NCBI RefSeq assembly: GCF_031127875.1
Contig: NZ_JARXIA010000011.1
Span: forward strand, 124,001 to 188,000
DNA length: 64,000 bases
Direction: 5' to 3'
Source of the DNA: Pelagicoccus sp. SDUM812005
GTDB taxonomy: Bacteria > Verrucomicrobiota > Verrucomicrobiia > Opitutales > Opitutaceae
Positions 36,989 through 46,999 of this stretch are shown here, in pieces. The position numbers and the translations under genes are program-made. A model generated the notes under the pieces. The model did not search any database, had not been told where the DNA came from, and saw only the letters and a program-made list of their open reading frames with translations. The first letter of the stretch is position 1; every line of letters starts with the position of its first letter.

Positions 36989-37570
36989 CTAGGTGTTTGG
37001 CAATTCTGGGGTCTGCGTTTCGGATATCACGTCGTCTTCGCTCCAGTGGAGCCGATCGGGGCCTGCGGAGCGGACTTCGATGCGGTCGCGGCTGAGGGCG
37101 TGGAAGAAATAGGGTGTGCCCCAGCGGTCGACGACTTCGCCGTCGGCGTTTAGGTTGGGATCGTCGTCGGGGATGTATTGGATTTCTCTAGGATTCGCTC
37201 CTTGGAGGAAAGCGACGATTTCTTCGTTTTCTCCGATCGGGAGCTTGTGAAAAACGGTACGCGCCTGTACGAGCAGGTGCTCAATGATGCGGATGTCGGT
37301 TTGCGGATCGGAGGTCGGATTGTTGAGCGCGGCAAGGGCGTTGATCCGCGTGGCGGTTGTAGTTGGCTCGTCGGGAACCGTTATTTGCGGAGCTTTCGGT
37401 TTTGGGATGCTGCGAACGCGCTTGATCTCCTCAGGGCTTCGAAGGGGCGAGATTTGGCTGCTTTCAGCATCTAGGGGCGAAGGTCGAAAGACGGTGCCTA
37501 AGTAGATACCGCCGCCGAGGAGGGCGAGAGCGGCGATTGGTACGAACGTGTATTTGAATTTTGAGGACAT
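36989..37570 (-). CDS. Membrane-anchored protein with a pseudopilin-like C terminus
   Basis: 193 residues. One N-terminal helix (about 7-24, FVPIAALALLGGGIYLGTVF), a proline- and charge-rich linker and a C-terminal region with DRWGTPYFFHALS and RSAGPDRLHWSEDDVI. The last motif matches the calcium-binding 'DPWG-PY...GPDG..GT-DDI' pattern of GspG-type pseudopilins. The N terminus lacks a clear prepilin cleavage site (no G-F-[TS]-L-x-E). The ATG at 37570 is preferred over an upstream one. It lies 39 bases upstream of the DUF1501 gene's stop, convergent with the regulator. Function unknown. Confidence 0.75.
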   Translation of the reverse strand: MSSKFKYTFVPIAALALLGGGIYLGTVFRPSPLDAESSQISPLRSPEEIKRVRSIPKPKAPQITVPDEPTTTATRINALAALNNPTSDPQTDIRIIEHLLVQARTVFHKLPIGENEEIVAFLQGANPREIQYIPDDDPNLNADGEVVDRWGTPYFFHALSRDRIEVRSAGPDRLHWSEDDVISETQTPELPNT

Positions 37571-37609
37571 GGGTGAGTTGCGAAGCGGAAGCAAGCTTCG
37601 CGGGCGAGC

Positions 37610-39004
37610 TTAGCTCATGAAGCCTAGGTTGGAGGTGGCGAAGTTTCCGATGTTGGGGAAGACGGTTGGGAGTTCGCTTTCGGGAATGCCGAACCAGCGG
37701 GCGAGGGTGGCTCCGTACTGGTCGACGGAGGTGGTCGGAAGCCAGCGGCCCCGTCCGGTGTCGTGGGCGCTGCCGAAGTTCAGGTCGGGGAAGTCTCCGT
37801 AGATTCGTTGTCCGTTTACGGCTCCGCCCATCACGATATGGTGACCGCCCCAGCCGTGGTCGGAACCGCGGCCGTTGGTGTCAAAGGTACGGCCGAAGTC
37901 GGAGGCAGTGAAGGAGGTGACGCAGTCTTGGGCTTCGATGGAGCCGAGCGCTTCGTGGAACCCTTTGATGGCGGAGTCGAGTCCGCCGAGAAGTCCGGCG
38001 TGGGAATCCAGCTGCGGACCGTGGGTGTCGAATCCGCCAGTAGCGACGAAGAAGACTTGGCGGCGTTGTCCGAGGGCCTTGCGCGATTGGATCATCTTGG
38101 CGACCATGCGAAGCTGGCGGCCGAGGCTGGAGTCGGGCAGCATTTCGAAATCGTTGGCGGTCGCGATGGCTTCGTTGAACGTATCCGCATTCTTGATCGC
38201 TGAGTTCGATATGTCGGCGAAGGCTTTTTCCATGAGGTTGGCGTAGTCCTTGTCGAGAAGTTGGCGGAAGCCTTCCGCTCGAGTGGTGGCGTGGCTGTCC
38301 CAGCCGTTTAGGATATCGTAGGTTGAGGATCCGTTGGAGTCGGTGCGGAAGGGGAGGAGAGTACGGCCGACCTGAAAGAAATTTGAGCCGGACAAGGAGA
38401 CGAGCATGGAGATGCTGGAATCGTTGTGGGTGGAGTGAATCAGGTCCGCGATGCGTCCGCCCCAGCCGGTCGGGTCCACGGACGCGTTTTCGTTGATGGA
38501 GGTTTGCCAGAGAACCTGTTGGTCGCTGTGCGAGAAGAGGTGGTCGGGAATGGCTGCGGTTCGGTTGCGGTAGTCGGAAAGGGTTGCGGGAGCGAGCAGG
38601 GTGCCGACATTGGCGACCAAGGCGAGGTCGCCGGCGTTGAAAAGCTCATGGCAACCTGTCATGGAAGGATGGATACCGAAGCTTCGTCCGTCTGCATTGA
38701 GGGAGTTGAGGGCGAGCAGCTGGTTTTGGGGGATGGCGAGTTGCTCGCGTCCGGCTGCGTAGGTGGCGTAGGTGGCGGCGTCGCTGGGAATTAGCAGGTT
38801 GTTCGAATCGTTTCCGCCGTAGAGGAAGATGCAGACGATGGCCTTGTAGTCGTCATCGTCAGTGCCGCTTGCCGCAGCTGCAGCGTTGAGTTGGCGGAGG
38901 TTGAAGAGGGTGGAGAACAAGCTGGAGGTGCTTACTGCCGCGCAGGCCGAGAGGCGAAGGAAGCTGCGGCGGTTTACGTTTTTGAGATCGGTATCTGGAT
39001 TCAT
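37610..39004 (-). CDS. DUF1501 family exported protein
   Basis: 464 residues. A Tat-type signal (NRRSFLRLSACAAVSTSS) is followed by the DUF1501 fold, which resembles the alkaline-phosphatase/sulfatase superfamily. Family features are VCIFLYGGNDSNNLLIP, TGGFDTHGPQ and SDFGRTFDTNGRGSDHGWGGHHIVMGGAV. These proteins are very common beside DUF1800 proteins in verrucomicrobia and planctomycetes, and their activity is not established. The next gene upstream on the same strand is the PA14-DUF1800 giant, about 60 bases away, so they are probably one operon and one functional pair. Confidence 0.92.
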   Translation of the reverse strand: MNPDTDLKNVNRRSFLRLSACAAVSTSSLFSTLFNLRQLNAAAAASGTDDDDYKAIVCIFLYGGNDSNNLLIPSDAATYATYAAGREQLAIPQNQLLALNSLNADGRSFGIHPSMTGCHELFNAGDLALVANVGTLLAPATLSDYRNRTAAIPDHLFSHSDQQVLWQTSINENASVDPTGWGGRIADLIHSTHNDSSISMLVSLSGSNFFQVGRTLLPFRTDSNGSSTYDILNGWDSHATTRAEGFRQLLDKDYANLMEKAFADISNSAIKNADTFNEAIATANDFEMLPDSSLGRQLRMVAKMIQSRKALGQRRQVFFVATGGFDTHGPQLDSHAGLLGGLDSAIKGFHEALGSIEAQDCVTSFTASDFGRTFDTNGRGSDHGWGGHHIVMGGAVNGQRIYGDFPDLNFGSAHDTGRGRWLPTTSVDQYGATLARWFGIPESELPTVFPNIGNFATSNLGFMS

Positions 39005-39066
39005 GGTGGCCTGCGTTGATTTGCGTTTGAGAGTTGGCGAGTGGCGGTTAGGATTGCGGCGCCGCC

Positions 39067-42000
39067 CTACTTTTGAATGGAGAACTCGGGGCTGGTGATC
39101 AGCAGCTTGAGGGCGGTTTTTACCCGCTCTTCGGGTTCGTCGATGGTTTCGATTGTGGCTTTGACGATGGCTCTTGTTTCGGCGGTGAGGCTGCCGGACA
39201 TGAGGAGAATATCGAGTTCGTCGAGTATGGCGTCCGTATCCGCAGCGATGGCGGTGAGGGCGGACAAGTTAGGCCGGATCGTGGTCGAGTAGCGCCACCA
39301 GAGAGGAACGTCCTCGCCAACCGTTTCGTGGAGGAAGTTCGCGGTGTCCACGGTTGTTATTTCCGTGGTGGTGGCGAATTCGGGCGCGACCAAGCCGCGA
39401 TTCATCAGCTCTCCGGGCGGAGCGTAGTCCGGTTCGAAAAAGTTGAATACGCTGGGCGCTTGGAGAGGAGATTGGGCGAAGGCGCTTGTGGTGTTGGTGA
39501 TCGGATAACGGCCGAAGACGGGGGGATTGCTGGAAGAGTCGGCCTCGAAACTGCGCAGGAGGTGCGTGAGCCGGAGGATGGGCTCGCGCAGCTTTCCGAA
39601 GCGGTTGCGGCCGTAGGTTTCCGGGGCTCGAGCTTCCGGATCGAGCAGGATGGCCTTCACGACTGCCGCCAGATTGCCGCGTACGCCGTTCCCATCGTTA
39701 TCGTAGGTCTTTGCCACTCGATAGATGTATCCAGGACTTGGATTCGAAGTGGTTAGGCGTTGGATGAGACGGTATCCGATGAAGGGTCCGACGTTCGGAT
39801 GGTCGGCGAAGTGCTTGACGGCTCGGCGAAGGTCTTCGGAGGGGGAAAGCCCTTGCGGCAAGGTGAACCCGCCGGTGAGAGTTTTCTTTCCGAAGTCGTG
39901 GTGCGCGTCGAAGGGAACCATGGGGGAGAAGTAGTCGGTACCGCCGTAGGGCGTGTAGTTGAAATTCTCGGAGCCGGCGTAGGTCCAACCGGTGAAGGCG
40001 CGGGCGAGCTCGATGATGAGCTCGTTGTCATAGGTCGGAATGTCGTGTCCGTTGGCATCGCAGAGGGGAGTGCCGTCGGGGTTGAGCATTATCAGACCGA
40101 TAGAGAAGAGCTGCATGATTTCTCGGGCGTAGTTCTCGTCTGGAGACGACTTATCGCTGCGGATCAAGGTGAGGTACTCTCCCATGAGGGGGTTGAGGGT
40201 GACCTCCTGAAGGATTTGCTCGTAGCTGCCGAGACCGTTGCGGACAAGGATGTCGTAGTAGTTCGCGGTCGCGAGTCCGAGTCGACCAAAGGTGTTTTTG
40301 TCTGAGAGGACGACGATTTCACTAAGGGCGAAGGCGACGCGTTGGCGGAGTTGGTCGGGAGCGGTGATAGCGGTGGTCCACCACGTGACCAGACGTTCGT
40401 CGGAATAGGCCCGGAAATCGAGTTCGTCGAGGGCGGGGCGCAGGGCCAGCATTTGGTCCATGTGATACGACGGAGCGATGGCGATCTGTTCGTCGATCCA
40501 TGCTTCGTATCCAATCTCCATGACACGTGCGATATCTTGCTTGGTGGGGCCGAAGGTTGCTTGGGCGAGGAAGCGCGACGCATCTGCTTCCGAAATTTGT
40601 CCCGGCGCTGGCTCCTCCCATTCTACCATCAGAGGCGGACGGCACGACGGGTCCGGATAGATGGCAGGATGGCTTTCGGCTGGCACGACCTTGACGGTGC
40701 GTACGACAGTTTCGGCGAAGCCAGTGCTCGGGTTGACCACTTGATAGCGAACGGAATAGGTGCCCGCGATCTCGGTGTTGACGTGGTTGGTTACTACAAC
40801 TTGGTCGTTAATGTTTTGGCCGCTGCTGTTGACGGCGAAGAATCCGGGGTCGACGAAGGTGTCGCCGATGTTGAGGGTTGTAGTGGGATTACCCAGAACC
40901 ACGATTTCTGGCGTGTCGATGACCGCATCCGCATCGAGGGGCGATAGGTAGGCGCCTTGGATGATTTTCATCTCTTCCTCGTCGGGACGGAGCCAAGCGA
41001 CGGCGAAGTGGTCGTGCGAGCTATGTTCCTTGTGGCGGATTTCGAGGTAGTACTTTTGGTTCGCGTCCAGTTCGATCTCTGTAGATGTCTGGTATTCTGG
41101 ATACTTGTCCCATTCGTATTGATTGGTTGCCGCTGGAGTGAAGCAAACGAGGGCTTTGCGTTCGGCAGAGTCGTCCGGGCTGAGCCAGAGTTCGACCCAA
41201 TCGTCGCCGGTTACGCTGAAGCGATAGGTGCCGCTAACGGGCGGGTGAACATAACCGGTTACGAGGGTGCCGTATTTTTCTCCGCTGTTGTTGGTTTCCG
41301 TATCCAGCTGCGGGATCGGGCCTTGGGTGTCGGGAGCGTTGGGAAACTTGTCGCTGGATACGAGGTGTACCACGCGGTCGCCGGAAATATCGGTGTAGAC
41401 CGAGCGGGTGGCGGCTCCGGTTCGGGTAGAGAGGGCTGCTTCGATGACGATGCTCATCTCATCAAAGATTTCCTCGCTTCCGTCGGAGGCGTAGAGGCGG
41501 ACCGTGTATTGGCCGGGCGCGGACACGTGCACGTTGGTTTCCAGGTCGACGGTTGAACTGAAGCTAAGGGTTCCCGGACCGGAAGTTTGTTCCCAACGTG
41601 TCTTCAGGGAATCCGGTCCGTAGACTCGGTCTATGGCTCTGCCGCGAAGGTCGAAGGTGTTTTGGGGCCAGCGCTGGGTAATGTCCTTGGGCGCAATGAC
41701 GATGAGGTTCTCGGATGCGGCGGGAGCCTTTGTCGCTGGTGAGAGGAAATTGCCAGCGATGACTTCGATTTGATCCGAGCCGGGGCGCTTCCATGCCAGT
41801 ACGGCGTGGTCGCCGCCGCTCTTCTCGCGATGGAGGAGCTCGATCGGGTAGGCTTGTCCCGCGTTGAGGCGGATGGGGAGCGAGGCTTGGTCGGAGCGAC
41901 GATCCCAGCGAAGATAGTCAGAGTAGCCTTCGCTGTTTATGATCTGTTGCAGTCCGTCGAACGATTGGCCGTTTGTATTTATGGATACGCGAGCGTAGTC

Positions 42001-45000
42001 GTCGGCGGATACGTAGAATTGGTAGTCGCCGCTTTCGGGAGCGATGAGGTAGCCCCGAACGCGGGTACCGTAGTAGTCGGCCCAGTGCCTAGGAAGATCG
42101 AACGAATCGATCGTATCCACGATATCAGGACTTTCGGGAAAGCGTTCGCTGTTGAGGAGATCGTCCATGCGATAGCCCGGCAGGTCTAGCCAGACTTCGC
42201 GGGTGATGGATCCGATGTTGTCCGCGTAAGCGGGCGCTACGGTTACGCGCAGGCTGTCTGTCGCGAAGTGACTGCCGTCTGACGCTGTGAGGCTGATCTG
42301 GTAGGTACCGGGTGCGGGGAAGGTGGCTTGGGTGGAGACGTCGAACCGAGTGGAAAACGCGACGTTCTCGTCCGAAGCGGACCATTGGTAGCTGAGCGTT
42401 TCAGGTCCCTCCTTTTGGTCGTAAACTCGCGCGAATAGGTCTACGGAGTCCAGTGGCCAGCGGATGGATTGGTCTTCGCCTGCGAGGACGAGGATTTCTT
42501 CGGCTGCTGCTGGGGCAGGGTAGACGGGGGAAAGGTAGCCTGCGGTGATGACTTCGCGCGGGTTGAGGCCGGGGCCGCTCCAGGCTACGGCCAGGTTGTC
42601 GGAGCGACTGCCCTCCTTGTGGAGAATTTCGACGAAGTATTTCTTGCCCGCTTCCAGAGCGATCGGTTGGGACTTTTGGTTTTCGTAGCGATCCCAGTAG
42701 CGCGGGCTAACGGCGTTTTCCATTTCCGCGATAAGGACGCTGTCTTCCGGTTTTTCGTTGGGAGAGAGATAGAGCTCTGCGGCATCGTTGCCTGCTAGCC
42801 AAAAATGGAAGGTTCCCGATGCGGGCGGGTGGATGTAGCCGATGATGTGAGTGCCGTAGTTGTCGGTCCAATTGCTCGGCGTCTCGAGGCTGGGAATGAT
42901 GTCGTCGAAGCTCGGCGAGCTGAGTAGCGGGTCGGAAAGGAGAAGGCTTTCAATGGTAGATCCTTCGGCGTTGAGCCAAACGGAGCGATTGACGCCGCCC
43001 GTTCCAGCTGCGAGGGCGGGTAGTACGCGAATGGATACATCGTCGTAGTGGCTCATGCCGGAGGTGTTCAGCGCAAGTCGGAAGCTATAGGTGCCTTCGC
43101 CTGGTACTTTGACTGAGGTCGAAAGGCTGGCTGGATCTTCGATGCTGATACCTTCCGCATCGCCGAGATAGGTCCATTGTACTTGGTGGAAGTTATCCTC
43201 GCTACCGACTTCAAGGATCTTTCCGGTAAGGTCGAAGGACGTGGTAGGGGAGTAGTAGTGTCGGTCCGGCCCGGCGTAGGCGTACTCTGGCAAGGCGGTG
43301 TCTAGCGGGAGGGCGTTCGCGTTGCTTGGTTCCAAGTTTCCTCCACCGATGGGGGCGGGAGAATTTTCGTCGCCAAAGCTCCATGACACCTCGAAGTGGT
43401 CGTTGCCGTAGTACTGCTTGTGCAGGACCTCTACGAAGTATCGATTGCCGGCAGTGAGGTGGATGGGCTCGGAGATTTGGGACTCGTCCCTGAAGTCCCC
43501 TTTGGAGCGTCGGCCGGAGCGAGCAATTTCTTGCAGAGCAGCAGGGGAACTGTCGCTCGACAGGCTGAGCGCGGCGGAGTCGTCGGCTGTCAGGTAGAAG
43601 GTGTGCGGACCGGAGCGCGTGGGGATGAGGTAGCCGGTGGAACGTGAACCGTAGTTGTAGTTCCAATTTTCAGGTCCGGCGAGGGAAGGGAGCTGGTCGA
43701 TGATGTGCGGGGTGTTGGGAAAGTCGCTGGACGCGGTCAGGTCGTCCACGGAACTTCCTTTGAGGCCGAGCCAGACTTCGCGGGTGAAGCCCCCCGTTTG
43801 GGCACTGAGGGGAGGGAGGACGGAGATGCTGACTGTATCCGATGCTTCGATACCGTTCGCCGTTACGGAGAGGTTGAACTGGTAGGTACCCTCGGTTGGA
43901 AGGGATACGGCGGTTTCCAGTTCAGTGGAAGCGGATAGGGAAGCGGCGGCGGGACCGGATAGTTGGGTCCAGGAAATGTTTTCTACGGTATAGGACTCTA
44001 GAAATTTGAGGGTCTTGCCGCGAAGGGTAAGGGAATGGTCGGGGCTGTGGATGCTGCGGTTAGGACCGGCTTCGACTACGAAGGCGCTCGCGGATTCGAA
44101 GTCTGGGGCGCTGGTTTCTGGCGATTGGGCGACGAAGAATTCTCCGCCAATCGTAGTGATGGGACCGCCTTCCTGGCTCCATGCGGCTCCGTGGAAATCG
44201 TTTCCGTAGCGAGCGACGAAGAGCATTTCGAGGTAGTAGTGTTTCCCTTTTTCCAGGAGGACGGGGTCGGAGATCTGCTCCGGGAACTTTGTCCAATCGC
44301 CGTCGCTCGTGTTTTCCGGTGTGAAGGCGATCAGGCTTTTGTTGGCCGCGGATTCGTCGGCGCTGAGGAAGAGGGCAGCATCGTCGTCGCCCATGACGTA
44401 GAAGGTGTAGTGGCCGGTATGCGGCGGTGTAATGAGTCCGCGGGTACGCATGCCGTAGCGATCGCCCCAATTTTTGGGGCCTTGGAGTTTATCGGTACTG
44501 CGGAGGAGGTGAGGGCGGGAAGGGAAGTCGTCCTGGTTGAGGAGGCCTTCGATCTGGTAGCTGTCGACCCCGAGCCAGATTTCTTGCGTAAAGGAGCCAG
44601 TGTTTTCAGCGAGCGGATCGAAAACGGAAACAGTGACGGTATCGCTGCGGGTTTCGTTCTGGTTGGATACGGTGACCTGAAAGCTGCGGTCGCCAGGAGT
44701 GGATGCGGTAATGGTGGGGGAGAGGGTGTCGGCTCCCGTTATTTGAGCGGTGGGTCCGGCCGTTTGAGTCCAGGAGATGGCGAGCTCGTCGAGCGAACCG
44801 CTTCGATACAAGGCGCTGGCTGCGAGTTGAAAGGTGTTGGCTGGCAGGAAGACATCCTTGTGGGCGCCGGCTTCGAGGTAGAGCTCGACGTTTGCATCGT
44901 AGGCGGGGGCGTCCTGGTAGGGAGTGAGCAGCGCGGTCGGGATGGCGCTGCGTTCGAAGCTACCGGGGAGTTCCCAGTGAACGTTTACGAAATCGCCGCC

Positions 45001-45489
45001 GCTGCCTTCCTTGTGCAGGGCTTCGAGGTAGTAGCTTTGTCCGGCGGTTAGGGCGATGGTGGGGGAGCGTTGCTCGGGATACTTTTCCCACTCGCTGGAG
45101 CTGGTGTATCCGGGAACGGAGGCGATGAGTTCCGCGGTCGATGCGGTTCCGTCGCTGCCGAAGTAGAGGACGCAATTGTCGTCGCCCTGTATCCAGAATG
45201 TGTATTCACCGCTTTGGGTGGGCTTTAGGTAGGCCCGCAATCGCGTTCCGTAATGGGAGGCGAAGTTGACGGGCGATCCGAAGTCGGAAAGCGCGTCGCG
45301 TAGGGTGGGGGCTTGAGGGTAGTTAGGGCTGCTTAGCAGGTTTTGGATCCCGCTGCCTTCGATGTTGGACCAGACTTCCCTGAGTACTCCGTTTTCCTGC
45401 GCGGTGGCAAGGTTGGCTGTGTATCCGATTGTCAATGACGCAAAAAGCGCGCGAAGGATGCGTCGGCGAAAAGGTTGGGTCACTCTCAT
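39067..45489 (-). CDS. Giant secreted protein with six PA14-Ig modules and a C-terminal DUF1800 domain
   Basis: 2140 residues. The signal peptide is MRVTQPFRRRILRALFASL onward, cleaved near AQ. Six PA14-like modules follow, each opening with a motif such as GGFTREVWLGLKGSS and ending with a PKD/Ig-like segment (WxQTSGP, then 'V-APG-Y--RL--SDG'). They start near residues 34, 297, 566, 831, 1093 and 1358. A DUF5011-type Ig domain lies near 1525-1605 (TTTLNIGDTFVDPGF). The DUF1800 domain starts at about 1625 with ASRFLAQATFGPTKQDI. PA14 domains often bind glycans, so this looks like a glycan-binding surface or secreted protein with an uncharacterised C-terminal enzyme. The ATG at 45489 is chosen because it opens on the signal peptide. 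Confidence 0.88.
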   Translation of the reverse strand: MRVTQPFRRRILRALFASLTIGYTANLATAQENGVLREVWSNIEGSGIQNLLSSPNYPQAPTLRDALSDFGSPVNFASHYGTRLRAYLKPTQSGEYTFWIQGDDNCVLYFGSDGTASTAELIASVPGYTSSSEWEKYPEQRSPTIALTAGQSYYLEALHKEGSGGDFVNVHWELPGSFERSAIPTALLTPYQDAPAYDANVELYLEAGAHKDVFLPANTFQLAASALYRSGSLDELAISWTQTAGPTAQITGADTLSPTITASTPGDRSFQVTVSNQNETRSDTVTVSVFDPLAENTGSFTQEIWLGVDSYQIEGLLNQDDFPSRPHLLRSTDKLQGPKNWGDRYGMRTRGLITPPHTGHYTFYVMGDDDAALFLSADESAANKSLIAFTPENTSDGDWTKFPEQISDPVLLEKGKHYYLEMLFVARYGNDFHGAAWSQEGGPITTIGGEFFVAQSPETSAPDFESASAFVVEAGPNRSIHSPDHSLTLRGKTLKFLESYTVENISWTQLSGPAAASLSASTELETAVSLPTEGTYQFNLSVTANGIEASDTVSISVLPPLSAQTGGFTREVWLGLKGSSVDDLTASSDFPNTPHIIDQLPSLAGPENWNYNYGSRSTGYLIPTRSGPHTFYLTADDSAALSLSSDSSPAALQEIARSGRRSKGDFRDESQISEPIHLTAGNRYFVEVLHKQYYGNDHFEVSWSFGDENSPAPIGGGNLEPSNANALPLDTALPEYAYAGPDRHYYSPTTSFDLTGKILEVGSEDNFHQVQWTYLGDAEGISIEDPASLSTSVKVPGEGTYSFRLALNTSGMSHYDDVSIRVLPALAAGTGGVNRSVWLNAEGSTIESLLLSDPLLSSPSFDDIIPSLETPSNWTDNYGTHIIGYIHPPASGTFHFWLAGNDAAELYLSPNEKPEDSVLIAEMENAVSPRYWDRYENQKSQPIALEAGKKYFVEILHKEGSRSDNLAVAWSGPGLNPREVITAGYLSPVYPAPAAAEEILVLAGEDQSIRWPLDSVDLFARVYDQKEGPETLSYQWSASDENVAFSTRFDVSTQATFPAPGTYQISLTASDGSHFATDSLRVTVAPAYADNIGSITREVWLDLPGYRMDDLLNSERFPESPDIVDTIDSFDLPRHWADYYGTRVRGYLIAPESGDYQFYVSADDYARVSINTNGQSFDGLQQIINSEGYSDYLRWDRRSDQASLPIRLNAGQAYPIELLHREKSGGDHAVLAWKRPGSDQIEVIAGNFLSPATKAPAASENLIVIAPKDITQRWPQNTFDLRGRAIDRVYGPDSLKTRWEQTSGPGTLSFSSTVDLETNVHVSAPGQYTVRLYASDGSEEIFDEMSIVIEAALSTRTGAATRSVYTDISGDRVVHLVSSDKFPNAPDTQGPIPQLDTETNNSGEKYGTLVTGYVHPPVSGTYRFSVTGDDWVELWLSPDDSAERKALVCFTPAATNQYEWDKYPEYQTSTEIELDANQKYYLEIRHKEHSSHDHFAVAWLRPDEEEMKIIQGAYLSPLDADAVIDTPEIVVLGNPTTTLNIGDTFVDPGFFAVNSSGQNINDQVVVTNHVNTEIAGTYSVRYQVVNPSTGFAETVVRTVKVVPAESHPAIYPDPSCRPPLMVEWEEPAPGQISEADASRFLAQATFGPTKQDIARVMEIGYEAWIDEQIAIAPSYHMDQMLALRPALDELDFRAYSDERLVTWWTTAITAPDQLRQRVAFALSEIVVLSDKNTFGRLGLATANYYDILVRNGLGSYEQILQEVTLNPLMGEYLTLIRSDKSSPDENYAREIMQLFSIGLIMLNPDGTPLCDANGHDIPTYDNELIIELARAFTGWTYAGSENFNYTPYGGTDYFSPMVPFDAHHDFGKKTLTGGFTLPQGLSPSEDLRRAVKHFADHPNVGPFIGYRLIQRLTTSNPSPGYIYRVAKTYDNDGNGVRGNLAAVVKAILLDPEARAPETYGRNRFGKLREPILRLTHLLRSFEADSSSNPPVFGRYPITNTTSAFAQSPLQAPSVFNFFEPDYAPPGELMNRGLVAPEFATTTEITTVDTANFLHETVGEDVPLWWRYSTTIRPNLSALTAIAADTDAILDELDILLMSGSLTAETRAIVKATIETIDEPEERVKTALKLLITSPEFSIQK
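41100..45410 (-). repeat. Six tandem diverged PA14-Ig modules, period about 795 bases
   Basis: Equivalent first glycines of the modules lie at 45390, 44599, 43794, 42999, 42213 and 41418, so spacings are 791, 805, 795, 786 and 795 bases. Each module begins with G(G/S)xxRxVWLxxxG and the pattern SGTYxF or SGPHTFYL follows. The modules differ clearly in sequence, which argues for old duplications kept by selection and not a recent or assembly-made repeat. Confidence 0.85.
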
Positions 45490-45954
45490 GTAAGGCTCGC
45501 AGTTTAAGTTGGCGGTTTGGTTCGTTGAACGATTGCGCAAGGGAGCGGGGTGGGAGCTGACGACCAGGCGGAACCTTGCTCGGAGATCGGTGAAAAGACT
45601 AGCTCGCTCAATCATTAAGCCGTCCACTGAGTAATATAAATTTAAACACTGGAAGGGAGGTAGGCCTGATCGCCTACGGGTGTTTGGTCGAGTGGGGAGA
45701 GCTTGCAGGTAGGAGCCTCTAAACGCCCTTGTGTGGGGGATTGCGGCGGTGACTATTTCCCGTGGAAGGAATTTTTGGGGTTCGAAGCGGTGGGTCTTAT
45801 TTCCCAAATGCTTGGGGTGCGGGAGCGCTTAGCACGGTCGGGCTTGTCGTAAGTTGCAGACAGGCAAGGGCAAATGTAGTGGCCAGGGGCTTGGCATATG
45901 CTATGCAAGGAGGTGTGGCGATCGCTGCGATCGAACCAGAGAAATTTGAGCACC
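45490..45954. other. Divergent intergenic region between the DUF1800 giant and the secreted coiled-coil gene
   Basis: 465 bases without a credible gene. It must contain two divergent promoters. An A/T-rich patch (TAATATAAATTTAAAC, about 45630-45646) stands out against GC-rich surroundings and is the best candidate for a promoter. I see no strong hairpin, repeat or RNA gene. Confidence 0.4.
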
Positions 45955-46842
45955 ATGAACAGGACACGAAAGATACTTGCGCTTGCCGTAGCCGCTTTGG
46001 CTTGCTGGTCGGCGCCCGCTTTCGCCCAAGACGGCGGGGCTGCCGAGGAGCAGGTTCTCCCGAAGAATCGTTTCCAGAAGGACGAGCATCTGATCTCGCA
46101 GCTTCTGAAAAAGCCGGATGAGGCTCCGGAGTCGATTCGCGAGGAGGTGATGGCCCTTCGCCAGTCGCAGGTGGAGATTCGCAAGGCTTGGATCGAGGAG
46201 TATCGACCGGGCGACCACGCCACGGCGGAGGAAATCCGGATGGCTCGCCAAGCGTTCCAGAAGGATTACGCGGCGGAGATTCGGGCGTCGCGCGAACTGC
46301 GGGGAAATCTGGTGCGTCGCTTGCGTTCGGGTGTGCGCGATGCGGTGAACGACGCGACCTGGAGCGAGCAGGCTCGCGCTGTGTACGCGGAGTATCAGGA
46401 GAACCAGACTGAGTTGAAACAGGCCTGGGAAGCCACGCTGGAGGAGCTGGGCGAGGGAGCGACTCGCGAGGAAGTGAAGGCGGCCCAGGCGGAATTTGAC
46501 CAGGAGAACGCGTCGACGATTGCCCGGCAAAAGGCTTTAGCGAGGCAACTGCGCGTGCTGTTGAGGGATAACCGAGAGGAGAAAGTATCGCTGCGGGATG
46601 ACCTGCCTCCGGAACTTCAAGATTTGAGGAGCGACATGGCGAACCTGCGCGATCAGGTGCGGTTTCGTCAACGCAAAGCTCGGGAGGACATGATGAACCT
46701 CAGCCGTGAGGAACGGGAGGAATATCGCCGCGCTTTGCTGGAGGAGCTCAAGCAGCTGCACGATGAGGTGAAGCTGCGCCGCCGGCAAGCGATCGAGGAG
46801 ATCCGGGAGGATCAAGCGGAGTCCCGCGGACCGAAAGGTTGA
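45955..46842 (+). CDS. Exported highly charged helical protein, unknown
   Basis: 295 residues. The signal peptide (KILALAVAALACWSAPAFA) is cleaved near residue 24. The rest is almost entirely charged helix, with heptad-like segments rich in Glu, Arg, Lys and Gln (EEVMALRQSQVEIRKAW, RQALKQA-type runs, LLEELKQLHDEVKLRRRQA). It has no cysteine after the signal and no enzyme motif, and is probably periplasmic. The start at 45955 is chosen because it opens directly on the signal peptide. A sensor kinase gene follows in the same direction after about 160 bases, so it could be a periplasmic sensor partner. It resembles no family I can name. Confidence 0.8.
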   Translation: MNRTRKILALAVAALACWSAPAFAQDGGAAEEQVLPKNRFQKDEHLISQLLKKPDEAPESIREEVMALRQSQVEIRKAWIEEYRPGDHATAEEIRMARQAFQKDYAAEIRASRELRGNLVRRLRSGVRDAVNDATWSEQARAVYAEYQENQTELKQAWEATLEELGEGATREEVKAAQAEFDQENASTIARQKALARQLRVLLRDNREEKVSLRDDLPPELQDLRSDMANLRDQVRFRQRKAREDMMNLSREEREEYRRALLEELKQLHDEVKLRRRQAIEEIREDQAESRGPKG

Positions 46843-46999
46843 TGGAGCGCTGCGTGAATTTCGGCAGAACTGCCAACAGTAGGAGAGGGCGCGGTTGGAG
46901 TGGGTTCCGGCCGCGCCGCTTTGGTGGGATCCGCGCGGCGCGACGGCCTGCTGAGGGCGCTTGATTTCGACGCGGATTGCGGTAGGTAGAAGAGTGCGA

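Noticed and set aside
39067-45489. Assembly artefact as cause of the six PA14 repeats
   Set aside because: The modules differ in sequence and have slightly unequal lengths (786-805 bases), which indicates old duplications.
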